Below, piece by piece: positions 1 through 7,122 of a stretch of 15,237 nucleotides of DNA. The translations under genes were made by a program, and so were the position numbers. The first letter of the stretch is position 1. Every line of letters begins with the position of its first letter. The DNA comes from Christensenella sp. UBA1431 (GTDB taxonomy: Bacteria > Bacillota > Clostridia > Christensenellales > UBA1431): the NCBI GenBank assembly GCA_002329665.1, contig DCTV01000004.1, positions 6,924-22,160 of the forward strand, read 5' to 3'. The notes under the pieces are model-generated. The model saw only the letters and a list, made by a program, of their open reading frames with translations, ran no database searches and was not told the DNA's origin.

Positions 1-351
1 CGTTGTTCGCTCCCTGGCAGGCTCGTCCCGCTCGGAGGATGAAAGATTGTCCGCCGTGCTTACGATGTACGCAAGCGGCTTTACATCGCTTTCAGCGTAC
101 TGCACCAGGTATTCCCTGTCGAACGCACGCTCGTTCTCGTGATGCCGGGACACCAGTTCCTTCAGGAGCCCGACATCCACAAAAGGATCGAACAAGGGAG
201 CAAAGTACTCGACAAACTGTCGGGATACGCCGGGATGTGCGCCGCTGTTGTCGATAACGCCTCCCTGTTTCCCCTTCTGATAAAACTTCCCAACATCGTG
301 CAGCAATGCGGCCAACAAAACGGTCTCATACTCCCTGAGCAAACTCCTCAC
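1..351 (-). CDS. cas10: Type III CRISPR Cas10/Csm1, N-terminal HD domain (3' part cut by window edge)
   Basis: Reading the minus strand from a GTG at 351 gives 117 residues open to the window edge. It begins V-R-S-L-L-R-E-Y-E-T and has the HD-nuclease motif HDVGK at residues 18-22 followed by FYQKG, a histidine pair at 70-71, and the ADNLSSSERD stretch at 100-109. That combination is typical of the N-terminal HD domain of Csm1/Cas10 of type III-A systems. In this family the HD domain degrades single-stranded DNA and the later Palm domains make cyclic oligoadenylates; the Palm domains lie outside the window, so cyclase activity cannot be judged. The start overlaps the end of cas6 by 26 bases, suggesting translational coupling. 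GTG was chosen as the first start upstream of the conserved region; a TTG three codons later is an alternative. The HD residues visible here are intact. Confidence 0.88.
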   Translation of the reverse strand, partial: MRSLLREYETVLLAALLHDVGKFYQKGKQGGVIDNSGAHPGVSRQFVEYFAPLFDPFVDVGLLKELVSRHHENERAFDREYLVQYAESDVKPLAYIVSTADNLSSSERDEPARERTT

Positions 352-1039
352 CCGCCATTTCTGAAGATTTATCCTCGATTTTTATCTTCCTGATGGTCCC
401 GAAGCCCCTCGAAACGCTTTTTCCTATCCCGAAATATGAAGGAAGCCGGCAGTTTACAGTAAAACTCCCGTAGAACCCAAGCATGTTTTCGTTTTTGAAG
501 TTGACAGCGGTCTCCTGCAGGGAAGCCTGGATGGAAATCCTGTTTTCCAGTTTTACCCCCAGCCCTTTGCACATGGAAAGGATATTCCCGACGAGGACTC
601 TGTCAAGAAGCGATTTCTTCTGTTGGTCGTCTTTTGCCTGTCTGTAGGCCGAAAAATTCTTCTGGTTCAAGCCGAGCCACGGCGTTGCGAATTTATACCC
701 GAATGTCCGCTCGCTGTCACCCGCCGTCTCATCGTAAAGATCAATCCTGATGCCGGCCACTTCGATGTTTTTTCCTCCGATGTCGATCGCGTCTTCTTCC
801 AGAACGCTGCTGTAAACAGCTGCAATTCCGGATTCAAATGCGATGATGGCCGGTTTGCCGTAGATCACCTTGTACTGTATCCTCGGGTATTCGTATATGA
901 ACCCTTCGCCCGCGTGGTTGTGGAATACAGGGTTGTCCGAATGTTTATTAGCAAAAAAGCCCCGGAGTTTGGCCGCATCCCTGTTGTACAGACGAATGTC
1001 GGGATAAACGATCTTCAGGACCTGGAACTTCTTAATCAT
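326..1039 (-). CDS. cas6: CRISPR pre-crRNA endoribonuclease Cas6 (Cas6b-like)
   Basis: A 237-residue protein. Cas6 enzymes cut the repeat sequence of the CRISPR precursor transcript to release crRNAs. The N-terminal part (about residues 15-75, LYNRDAAKLRGFFAN, then a His-rich HNH stretch at 40-42 and YPRIQYKVI) resembles the Cas6b-type N-terminal domain. The C-terminal part carries the glycine-rich RAMP loop FGIGKSVSRGFGTI at 203-216. H40 and H42 are candidate catalytic or RNA-contact residues, which is inference. The ATG at 1039 is preferred over the upstream ATGs at 1078-1081 because AGAGGGA lies about 8 bases before it and the family's beta strand starts right after. It is followed by and overlaps cas10, so this is the first visible gene of a type III operon. 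The subtype letter of Cas6 is less certain than the family. Confidence 0.78.
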   Translation of the reverse strand: MIKKFQVLKIVYPDIRLYNRDAAKLRGFFANKHSDNPVFHNHAGEGFIYEYPRIQYKVIYGKPAIIAFESGIAAVYSSVLEEDAIDIGGKNIEVAGIRIDLYDETAGDSERTFGYKFATPWLGLNQKNFSAYRQAKDDQQKKSLLDRVLVGNILSMCKGLGVKLENRISIQASLQETAVNFKNENMLGFYGSFTVNCRLPSYFGIGKSVSRGFGTIRKIKIEDKSSEMAGEEFAQGV

Positions 1040-1069
1040 GGATATTGTCCCTCTTTGACGTATATTCTC

Positions 1070-1098
1070 ATTATACATCATAAATCCCTGAAATTGGA
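1070..1098 (-). promoter_or_regulatory. Probable cas6 promoter (perfect -10, weak -35)
   Basis: On the minus strand a perfect TATAAT (plus-strand 1070-1075) lies 30 bases upstream of the preferred cas6 start. The region 17-18 bases further upstream has no good TTGACA match, so the -35 is weak. TG sits directly before TATAAT rather than one base away, so it is not a proper extended -10. Confidence 0.45.
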
Positions 1099-1158
1099 CT
1101 ATTTATAGTTTACTATTTACTCTGTACTTAAATTGGGACAGCGAAATAAGACGGCTTT

Positions 1159-1305
1159 TCAACATTGGTATGTATGCTTGCCGAAGCCTCCTCGTCTATG
1201 TACCCGAGTTTTTTTCTCCTTATCAATACTCTCTAAATAATCTTCTATCGGCACCATACTATCGGCATACAGGCATATCCCATTAGGTTCGCACCAGCGA
1301 ACCAT
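1159..1305 (-). CDS. Possible small protein of 48 residues, function unknown
   Basis: A short minus-strand reading frame starts at ATG 1305 and ends at TGA 1159-1161. It begins MVRWCEPNGICLYADSM and ends GGFGKHTYQC, with a charged middle (EDYLESIDKEKKTRVHRR). AAAGGG sits 5 bases before the ATG, a usable ribosome binding site, and TACAAT lies about 45 bases further upstream on the same strand as a possible -10. There are three cysteines and no obvious signal peptide or membrane segment. I do not recognise the family. It may be a real small gene, the end of a decayed mobile-element gene, or chance. The good ribosome site and non-repetitive composition are the only support. Confidence 0.3.
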   Translation of the reverse strand: MVRWCEPNGICLYADSMVPIEDYLESIDKEKKTRVHRRGGFGKHTYQC

Positions 1306-1369
1306 TTTTACCCTTTGTTTGGCCCTTTACACGACGGAACACAATTGTACGGCGTTGAGCACAGAATTA

Positions 1370-1590
1370 AAGAAACCCCCGTAAATTGGGCATTTGAGAG
1401 ACTAAGCTGCACCAAATTTTTCTCTATTTTTGGGCCGAATTATAATTCGAATTCTAGTTCCGCTGCCACTTCGTCGGAGCAAACTGCACTCCACTCACAA
1501 TCCCTGAATTGTTTCTCAATTCAGGGGTTTTTCGTAACGCTCCGTTGCTCCTCCTCTTCCCCACAAAGCCGCGCTCTGCGGGGATTTTAC
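1370..1590. repeat. Candidate dispersed intergenic repeat or structured RNA region
   Basis: This AT/GC-mixed stretch holds several symmetric pieces in a row. There is a perfect 12-base palindrome GAATTATAATTC at 1437-1448, arms TCCG/CGGA around 1459-1478, a 10-base-pair terminator hairpin at 1502-1526, and on the minus strand an 11-pair stem with two G-T pairs formed by 1559-1569 and 1573-1583. No gene-like frame explains it; a 101-residue plus-strand frame here is serine-rich and unlike a protein. Its look resembles recurring intergenic sequence seen near mobile elements in Clostridia, but that is memory-based and unverified. Confidence 0.25.
1502..1532 (+). terminator. Strong rho-independent terminator (plus direction)
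   Basis: CCCTGAATTG (1502-1511), loop TTTCT, CAATTCAGGG (1517-1526), then GTTTTT. This is a perfect 10-base-pair stem with a T-run on the plus strand. No plus-strand gene precedes it in the window, so either a small plus-strand RNA starts upstream or it is part of a repeat. Confidence 0.6.
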
Positions 1591-1660
1591 TCGGGCAGGG
1601 CTTCGGGTATGTTTCATTAGCGTCTCCTTTTCTTCAGTATCAATGTGCGCCTCAATATAC

Positions 1661-1696
1661 AAAAAAGCCGGAGAGCATGAGCTCTCCGGCTTTTTC
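1661..1696 (-). terminator. Terminator of the osmoprotectant transporter operon (bidirectional)
   Basis: A perfect 10-base-pair stem GCCGGAGAGC (1667-1676) / GCTCTCCGGC (1681-1690) with a 4-base loop is flanked by A6 on one side and T5 on the other, so it can work in both directions. It begins 8 bases beyond the stop codon of the binding-protein gene. Confidence 0.88.
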
Positions 1697-1703
1697 GTTG
1701 AGG

Positions 1704-2585
1704 CTAGTCTATCAGGCCTTTGTCCCTGAGCGCCTGCGTGGCCACCTCTATCGATTCCGTCCCTTCGTCCACCATAAGATTGTACTTCTGCATGTCTTCA
1801 TCCGTGAACGTTCCTTTAAGCTCCCTCAGCGCGCTTACCACTTCCGGATTCGCGTCCACGTAAGCCTGCTTCATTATCGGCGCGACGTAATACGGCGGGA
1901 AGAAGCTTTTGTCGTCAGTCAGATTCACGAGGTTGAACTTCGCGATCCTGCCGTCCGTGCTGAACGAAACATTGACGTCGATCTGGCCGTCGCGCAGCGC
2001 GGCGTACGTCAGGCTCTGGTCCATCGGCAGTTCCTGCTTGAAATTTATGCCATATACTTCCTTTAAGCCCGGCAGCCCGTCCGTACGCCCCAGGAACTCG
2101 TTATCGCATCCTATTATCATGTCGTTTGCATGCGGGACAAGCTCCGAGACCGTCGAAACGCCAAGTTCCTTCGCGGTTTCCGCCGTGACGGAAAGTATGT
2201 ATGTGTTGTTCCAGCCTATCTCGTCCAGCCACGTTATACCATACTGTTTCTCAAATTCATCTTTTACATAATCGTACGTTTCCTGGGGACTTAGTATTTC
2301 TGTCTGTTCCAGTATCGCTCCGTAGCCCGTGCCCGTGTACTCCGGGTATACGTCGATTTCATCGTTTTTCAATGCTTCAAAGCAAAGCATCGTACCGCCG
2401 AATTCGGTTACTTCGGCCTCGTAATCGGTTTTTGCTTCGATCAAAACCGCGAGCATCTGCCCTGCAAGACGCTGTTCTGTATAGTTCTTATGTCCGATCT
2501 TTACTACCTTATCCTGTTGTGAGCAACCCGCCATCAATCCTGCCGCAAGCAACATCACTGCAATTAAAACGACTATTTTCTTCAT
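1704..2585 (-). CDS. opuCC: Osmoprotectant ABC transporter substrate-binding lipoprotein (OpuCC/OsmF-like)
   Basis: A 293-residue lipoprotein that should capture glycine betaine, choline or a related compatible solute outside the membrane and hand it to the permease. The N-terminus MKKIVVLIAVMLLAAGLMAGC is a lipoprotein signal with Cys21 as the lipid-anchored residue. The mature part is a single OpuAC-type periplasmic-binding domain with the family blocks IGHKNYTEQ (near 30), FGGTMLCFEALKNDEIDVYPEYTGTGYG (70-100) and IGCDNEFLGRTDG. The ATG at 2585 is chosen because GGAAGGG lies just before it and the signal peptide starts there; an ATG 12 codons upstream has no such site. It is last in the operon, 64 bases after the permease. 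Substrate specificity (betaine, choline, carnitine, proline betaine) cannot be read with confidence. Confidence 0.92.
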   Translation of the reverse strand: MKKIVVLIAVMLLAAGLMAGCSQQDKVVKIGHKNYTEQRLAGQMLAVLIEAKTDYEAEVTEFGGTMLCFEALKNDEIDVYPEYTGTGYGAILEQTEILSPQETYDYVKDEFEKQYGITWLDEIGWNNTYILSVTAETAKELGVSTVSELVPHANDMIIGCDNEFLGRTDGLPGLKEVYGINFKQELPMDQSLTYAALRDGQIDVNVSFSTDGRIAKFNLVNLTDDKSFFPPYYVAPIMKQAYVDANPEVVSALRELKGTFTDEDMQKYNLMVDEGTESIEVATQALRDKGLID

Positions 2586-2649
2586 TTTCCCTTCCTTTCT
2601 TCTGGTAATATTTATCGCCACCAGCCAAAATCGACCGGAAATTAATCCG

Positions 2650-3282
2650 TTATTTTGCGGCGATCCCTTTGGATGTTATCTTCTTTTCGAACAGCCCGAG
2701 AACAAAATCGGTGAGCAGCGCGAGCAGCGCGGCCGATATCGCGCCCCATATCATCATCGGATAGTTCATCATCCCGATTCCCTGGTATATTAGCGTACCC
2801 AGGCCGCCTGCGCCGATCAACGTAGCGATGGTCGCCACACCGATACCGGTAACTGTAGCGATGCGTACGCCGCCCATGATAACGGGAACGGCTAGCGGCA
2901 TCTGGACCTTATAGAGTATCTGCATATTCGACATACCCATGCCCATTGCCGCCTCGATGATGGAAGGATCGACATTTCTGATGCCTATATACGTGTTCTT
3001 GATTATTGGCAGCAGCGCATAAAGAAAGAGCGCTAATATAGCGTTTTTATCACGTATGCCCACCAGCGGTATAAGCAACGCGAACATCGCAAGGCTTGGA
3101 ACCGTCTGCATTACGTTCGCGACGCCTATAACGGCATTCGCCAGCTTTTCATTCCTGTTGATCAGCAAACCGACCGGTATCCCGACAATGCAGGCCAGCG
3201 CGACCGCTGTAAACGCCAGGTAAACGTGCTCCCCCGTCCTGCCCAGTATATCATCCCAGTGTAGCGCTATATATTCGATCAA
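2650..3282 (-). CDS. opuCB: Osmoprotectant ABC transporter permease (OpuCB-like), TTG start
   Basis: A 210-residue membrane protein with about five or six hydrophobic segments, forming the channel of the importer. The EAA loop, which contacts the ATPase, is at residues 110-130 (EAAMGMGMSNMQILYKV), and QTVPSLAMFALLIPLVGI at 59-76 is typical of OpuC/OsmW permeases. The start is TTG, placed directly after the TAA of the ATPase gene (TAA then TTG with no gap). GAGGG inside the end of the upstream gene is its ribosome site, so translation is coupled. Length is normal for the family (about 210-220). Only one permease gene is present, whereas OpuC of Bacillus and OsmVWXY of E. coli have two; a homodimer is the likely arrangement here. 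Confidence 0.93.
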   Translation of the reverse strand: MIEYIALHWDDILGRTGEHVYLAFTAVALACIVGIPVGLLINRNEKLANAVIGVANVMQTVPSLAMFALLIPLVGIRDKNAILALFLYALLPIIKNTYIGIRNVDPSIIEAAMGMGMSNMQILYKVQMPLAVPVIMGGVRIATVTGIGVATIATLIGAGGLGTLIYQGIGMMNYPMMIWGAISAALLALLTDFVLGLFEKKITSKGIAAK

Positions 3283-4419
3283 TTAGAATCCCTCGCTTTC
3301 CGGTATGATCTCTGTCAGTACGTTGAGGATGGTCGTCTCGGTAATGATACCTACCGTTATTCCTTCTTCCACGACCGGCATGAAACGCAGCTTGTGCTTT
3401 TCCCGAAGCTGCAGCACCTCGTTCAAAGGCGTATCCGGCTGGACGGTGACCACATCCGTCCTCATGATGTCCTTCATGCGCACGTCATGATCATAATCCT
3501 TGTTAATCTGGCGCCTGCCCACCATGCCTTGAATATAGTTGGGATTGTTCCCGCTGCTGCTGACGACGACCAGCACCTCGCAGTTCTTTTCACGCATGAG
3601 TTCCACCGCGTGGGCGAGAGGCCGGTTCATTCCGATGCGCACGTAATCCTTGTTCATGATGTCCCGCGCGCGCAGCATATCGGGCGTTTTCCACAGGCGA
3701 TCCCGCCCGACGAAGGATTCTATGAACTCGTTCGCCGGGTTTTTCAATATTTTCTCAGGAGTATCGTACTGCATTATCCTTCCGTCTTGCATCACTGCGA
3801 TCTTATCGCCGATCTTAATCGCTTCGTCGATGTCGTGGGTCACGAACACGATCGTTTTATGCAGTTCCTCCTGGAGCTTTAAAAGCTCGTTCTGCAACTG
3901 GTCCCTCGTTATCGGATCGAGCGCCGAGAAAGGCTCGTCCATCAAAACGATGTCGGGGTCGTTCGCGAGCGCCCTTGCCACGCCGACGCGTTGCTGCTGC
4001 CCGCCCGAAAGCTCGTTGGGATAACGGTTCATATATTCTTCGTGCTGCATGCCGACCATATCCAGAAGCTCTATCGTTCTTTTGGCGACCTTTTCAGGAT
4101 CGTTTTTGGTCAGCCTCGGTACGATCCCGATATTCTGCCCCACGGTCAGATGCGGGAACAGCCCGATCCGCTGAATGACGTAGCCGATGTTGCGCCTTAG
4201 CTCAATGGGATCGATTTCTTTGATATCCTTACCATTAATCAGTATTGTGCCGCTGGACGGCTCCTCCAGGCGATTGATCATCTTCATCGTCGTGGTTTTG
4301 CCGCATCCGCTCTCTCCGACCAGCACAACCAGCTCGCCCTGCTCAATTTTTAGGTTGAGGTTTCTAACAACCATGTCTTTGCTGTTGTATGATTTAGATA
4401 CGTCGATTAATTGAATCAT
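3283..4419 (-). CDS. opuCA: Osmoprotectant ABC transporter ATP-binding protein with CBS pair (OpuCA-like)
   Basis: A 378-residue ATPase that powers the importer from the cytoplasmic face. Visible motifs are Walker A GESGCGKTT at 35-43, Q-loop Q83, signature LSGGQ 137-141, Walker B VLMDE 158-162 and switch histidine H195. Two CBS domains follow at about 250-310 and 316-372. In OpuCA/OpuA relatives CBS pairs sense ionic strength or cyclic di-AMP and gate uptake; that is family knowledge, not shown here. The ATG at 4419 is preferred over one at 4437, because AAGGCGG precedes it and the family's first strand IQLIDVSKSY begins there. Only 8 bases separate it from the unknown upstream gene, and the permease gene follows without a gap. 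Confidence 0.94.
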   Translation of the reverse strand: MIQLIDVSKSYNSKDMVVRNLNLKIEQGELVVLVGESGCGKTTTMKMINRLEEPSSGTILINGKDIKEIDPIELRRNIGYVIQRIGLFPHLTVGQNIGIVPRLTKNDPEKVAKRTIELLDMVGMQHEEYMNRYPNELSGGQQQRVGVARALANDPDIVLMDEPFSALDPITRDQLQNELLKLQEELHKTIVFVTHDIDEAIKIGDKIAVMQDGRIMQYDTPEKILKNPANEFIESFVGRDRLWKTPDMLRARDIMNKDYVRIGMNRPLAHAVELMREKNCEVLVVVSSSGNNPNYIQGMVGRRQINKDYDHDVRMKDIMRTDVVTVQPDTPLNEVLQLREKHKLRFMPVVEEGITVGIITETTILNVLTEIIPESEGF

Positions 4420-4427
4420 ATTCCGCC

Positions 4428-5039
4428 TTATAACCATTTTTTCAGTAAAACTTTGATTTGGGAGAGCGTCTCGTTTTTTTCATTGAAATACTCCCCCTTT
4501 TTTTTCGTGTTCACCAGATAATTGACAATCGTGATAATGTCATCGTCCGTAATATCTTCCGCTCCTTCCGTTTGAGAATCCTTGTATTCCCGGTCGTCTG
4601 ACCTATGACACTCTTTCTTGAAAAATTCGATCTCTTCAATTTGTGCCCTGTAAACCAGCGATTCTCTGTCCAGTCTCTCTATCTGTCGCTTTGCCGTATC
4701 CAAGCTGCAACGAGAAAGTCCTACGCTCTCAAATAGCTTGGAAGTGTTCCTCGAATATTCATTCCACTGTTTCTGGTTGTTCAGATATGTCGTGAAAAAT
4801 CGTATATCACGTGCTGTTATCTGGTCCTGGCCCTTTTCCTTTTCCATAAACAGCAGCAAATGAATCGACTTTTTAGATATCAAATAAACGATGATTCTCT
4901 TGCTCCACGTGCGGAATTTATCGTTAAAGAAGCATACAGCCTCCAGAATATCGTCCTGTTTGGTGCTGAAGTCAAGCTCTTTGCCTTTCTCGGAAGGCGT
5001 GATAAGTTTTAACGTCATATCGTAAATATCTTTAATCAT
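4428..5039 (-). CDS. Unknown 203-residue protein, first gene of the osmoprotectant operon
   Basis: I do not recognise this protein. It is cytoplasmic-looking, rich in Lys, Glu, Asp and Ile, with no signal peptide. One hydrophobic patch (RIIVYLISKKSIHLLLF, about residues 48-64) looks like a buried helix rather than a membrane span. Residues about 85-140 are predicted-helical in character, with a stretch (ESVGLSRCSLDTAKRQIERLDRE) that could be a helix-turn-helix, and the C-terminal third is very acidic then basic. It ends 8 bases before the ATPase start, so it is co-transcribed and probably coupled. By position it could be a regulator of the transporter, as GbsR/OpcR-type repressors are in Bacillus, but no sequence match to these is seen. 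The gene is visibly more AT-rich than its neighbours. The ribosome site is weak (AGG 9 bases before ATG). Confidence 0.72.
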   Translation of the reverse strand: MIKDIYDMTLKLITPSEKGKELDFSTKQDDILEAVCFFNDKFRTWSKRIIVYLISKKSIHLLLFMEKEKGQDQITARDIRFFTTYLNNQKQWNEYSRNTSKLFESVGLSRCSLDTAKRQIERLDRESLVYRAQIEEIEFFKKECHRSDDREYKDSQTEGAEDITDDDIITIVNYLVNTKKKGEYFNEKNETLSQIKVLLKKWL

Positions 5040-5073
5040 ATTAAATTACCTAATGTTTCTAAATATGTATAAG

Positions 5074-5101
5074 CTTACACTATCATAAATCCACATGTCA
5101 A
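5074..5101 (-). promoter_or_regulatory. Likely promoter of the osmoprotectant operon
   Basis: On the minus strand a perfect TTGACA (-35, plus positions 5096-5101) is followed after 16 bases by TGTAAG (-10, plus 5074-5079, four of six matches). The start codon of the first gene is about 35 bases further on. The surrounding 200 bases are strongly AT-rich, as expected for an upstream control region. Confidence 0.5.
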
Positions 5102-5345
5102 GGTTAATCTACTTATTATTAATGTGCTTAAGTGTGCTATGTTCAGCTTGATTATTACTGGAACCTTGGTTATCGAATATTGTGACGTAATATGCCCATG
5201 CAATTCCCCGAATAATATAATACTCGATAATGACTAATATTTATCTATATTATACGGGACCGAGCGGCAGCGTACTTATTGCCGGGAAACCAATCCGGCA
5301 TTCCCGCCGGAATCCGAGGCATCTTAATGCGAAGTTTGCGCCGCA
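5102..5345. other. Intergenic stretch without a gene
   Basis: This lies between the osmoprotectant operon promoter and the terminator of the kinase gene. It is AT-rich up to about 5250 and then becomes GC-rich. An imperfect inverted repeat of GCCGGGAA/TTCCCGCC type lies near 5281-5312. I see no coding frame with a ribosome site and no RNA gene. Confidence 0.5.
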
Positions 5346-5385
5346 TAAAAATACCGGGAAGGCGAATGCCTTCCCGGTATTTAAC
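5346..5385 (-). terminator. Strong terminator after the kinase gene
   Basis: A perfect 14-base-pair stem AATACCGGGAAGGC (5350-5363) / GCCTTCCCGGTATT (5368-5381) with a 4-base loop is followed on the minus strand by a short T-run (plus 5346-5349 AAAA). It lies about 50 bases after the kinase stop and marks the end of the polyol-type gene cluster. Confidence 0.88.
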
Positions 5386-5431
5386 GTGCTGGCGCGGGGT
5401 GGATACACGCCAGCACTTGCCGCTTCGCGAC

Positions 5432-7000
5432 TTAGTGATGCTCTTCCTGGAACTTCACGAGACCCGGCCAGAACTTCGCGCGCAGGTCGTTGAACCCGTC
5501 GTTGAAGACCGCGAAAAGCTCCTCGTAGGTCTTGACGTTCTGCGGAATGGGATCGAACCTCTTCAAGACGTGCACCATGTTCTTCTCGGCTTCGATGACG
5601 TCTTTGTACATCCCGACGCCGACGGCTGCCAGCATCGCGGCGCCCAGGGCGGTCGCTTCGGCGACTTCCACCACTTCGACCGGGCTGCCGTAGATGTCGG
5701 CCTGGATCTGGTTCCACACGTCGGAGCGTGCGGCGCCGCCGGTGAGGCGCAGCAGTTCGAACGGCTTGAAGCCGCCCAGCTTGAGCGCTTCGAGCATCTG
5801 CTTCATCTCGAAGCAGATCCCCTCCATCGCCGCGCGGTACAGGTCGGCCTTCGTATGGGCCAGCGTCATGCCGATGAAGGCGGCCCTTGCCTTGTCCTCG
5901 TAATACGGGCAGGCTTCGCCGGCCAGCCACGGGAAGAAGATCGCGCCTTTGGCGCCAGGGACGGACTTGCCGGCCTGCGCCGTAAGGAGTTCGTACACGT
6001 CGACGTCCAGAAGGCCGGCCGCGCCGATCTCCAGGTCGCTGATCGTGTTCTTGACCCAACGGAAAGCGCTTGCCGCCGCGCTGGCGTGGCCTTCCATCGT
6101 CCAGCAGTCGGTGCCGGGGAGTCCGAGGATGTGGCAGGCTGCGTTGGGGTGGCGCACCGGGGTGTCGCTCACGCCGATGCACAGGCCCGCCGTGCCGAGG
6201 CAGATCGAGGCGAGTCCGGAACGGACGTTGCCCACGCCGATCGCGCCGCACTGCTGGTCGCCGCCGCCCATGATGAGGGGCGTGCCTTCCTTCAGGCCGG
6301 TCGCTTCCGCGATATCCTTGGGAACCTGGCCCACCTGGACGCAGGACTTGTAGTTCTTCGGATACTTGTTGATGTCTACGTCGAACACTTCCGCCAGGAA
6401 GGGATCATATTGGAAAGTATCCGCGTTACAGATCTGCCACCAGTTGGCGTCCGCTTCGTCGTCATACCAGTCGTCCCTGGCGCCCATCGCCCTGATGAGC
6501 AGCGCCTGCGGGGTGAGCATCTTGTAGGTCTTTTCATACAGGTCGGGATGGTGCTTCTTGAACCAGTAGACCTTGGTGGACGGCCACACGGCGCCCTTCG
6601 GGAAACCGCTCATCTGGTACAGCTTTGCCCAGTCCATGTCGTATTTGGCCATGCGCTCTTCCATCCAGGGGTACATCTCGACGCCCCGGAGGTCCTGCCA
6701 GATGAAGATGTTGTGCAGGAAGTTGCCGTCCTTGTCCACGGGCACGTATGTGGAGCGCATGTTGGTGAAGCTGACCGCGGCGATGTCTTCGCCCTTGATG
6801 TTGCCCTTCTTGATGGCCGCCGCCGTCGATTGCACGGCCAGGTCCATGAAGTCTTCCGCGCGCTGCTCGATCCAGCCGGGCTTGGGATAGAAGGTCGGTG
6901 TCTCGAAATACGCGCTGCTGACCTCTTTGCCCTTTTCGTCGACGATCACGCAGCGTACGCCCATGGTACCTCCATCGATACCAGCAAGGTATTTACCCAT
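5432..7000 (-). CDS. FGGY-family carbohydrate kinase (xylulokinase-like)
   Basis: A 522-residue sugar kinase that transfers phosphate from ATP to a ketose or polyol. The N-terminal phosphate-binding motif GIDGGTMG is at 7-14, the substrate-side WQDLRG at 101-106 and the catalytic base region GGGDQQCGA with D248. The FGGY signature region is FFPWLAGEACP at 355-365, and the adenosine motif LRLTGGAARSDVWNQI is at 417-432 with ATALGAAMLA at 449-458. All active-site blocks are present and the length is normal (about 490-530). AAAGGAG 9 bases before ATG fixes the start. It is last of the five-gene set and has its own 340-base leader. Xylulose, ribulose, erythrulose or another ketose are all possible; FGGY specificity cannot be settled from motifs. 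With the neighbouring aldolase and two dehydrogenases, a ketose 1- or 5-phosphate is the expected product. Confidence 0.9.
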   Translation of the reverse strand: MGKYLAGIDGGTMGVRCVIVDEKGKEVSSAYFETPTFYPKPGWIEQRAEDFMDLAVQSTAAAIKKGNIKGEDIAAVSFTNMRSTYVPVDKDGNFLHNIFIWQDLRGVEMYPWMEERMAKYDMDWAKLYQMSGFPKGAVWPSTKVYWFKKHHPDLYEKTYKMLTPQALLIRAMGARDDWYDDEADANWWQICNADTFQYDPFLAEVFDVDINKYPKNYKSCVQVGQVPKDIAEATGLKEGTPLIMGGGDQQCGAIGVGNVRSGLASICLGTAGLCIGVSDTPVRHPNAACHILGLPGTDCWTMEGHASAAASAFRWVKNTISDLEIGAAGLLDVDVYELLTAQAGKSVPGAKGAIFFPWLAGEACPYYEDKARAAFIGMTLAHTKADLYRAAMEGICFEMKQMLEALKLGGFKPFELLRLTGGAARSDVWNQIQADIYGSPVEVVEVAEATALGAAMLAAVGVGMYKDVIEAEKNMVHVLKRFDPIPQNVKTYEELFAVFNDGFNDLRAKFWPGLVKFQEEHH

Positions 7001-7072
7001 TCTTATGCTCCTTTCTTCTTTAACACTGCCGTGTTGTTTCTGTGGTCATGTCGGTCCTGCCAATTTTGTAGC

Positions 7073-7122
7073 CCGGGCCCTTCGTTGCATTGCCGCGTCC
7101 GTTGGGACACGATACAACCCGG
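7073..7122 (-). promoter_or_regulatory. Structured leader candidate upstream of the kinase
   Basis: On the minus strand a nested stem can form. The inner 7 pairs come from plus 7094-7100 with 7105-7111 around the loop at 7101-7104. A 7-pair outer stem comes from 7084-7090 with 7112-7118, with a three-base bulge (7091-7093). A closing CCGG/CCGG comes from 7073-7076 and 7119-7122. It sits about 75-120 bases before the kinase start in a 340-base gap without a gene. An AGGAGG at about 7155-7160 (minus strand) is not followed by a well-spaced start codon. No known riboswitch class is recognised. Confidence 0.35.

Noticed and set aside
1082..1700. A CRISPR array next to cas6
   Set aside because: No direct repeat of 25-40 bases recurs at regular spacing; the repeats seen are palindromes, not an array.
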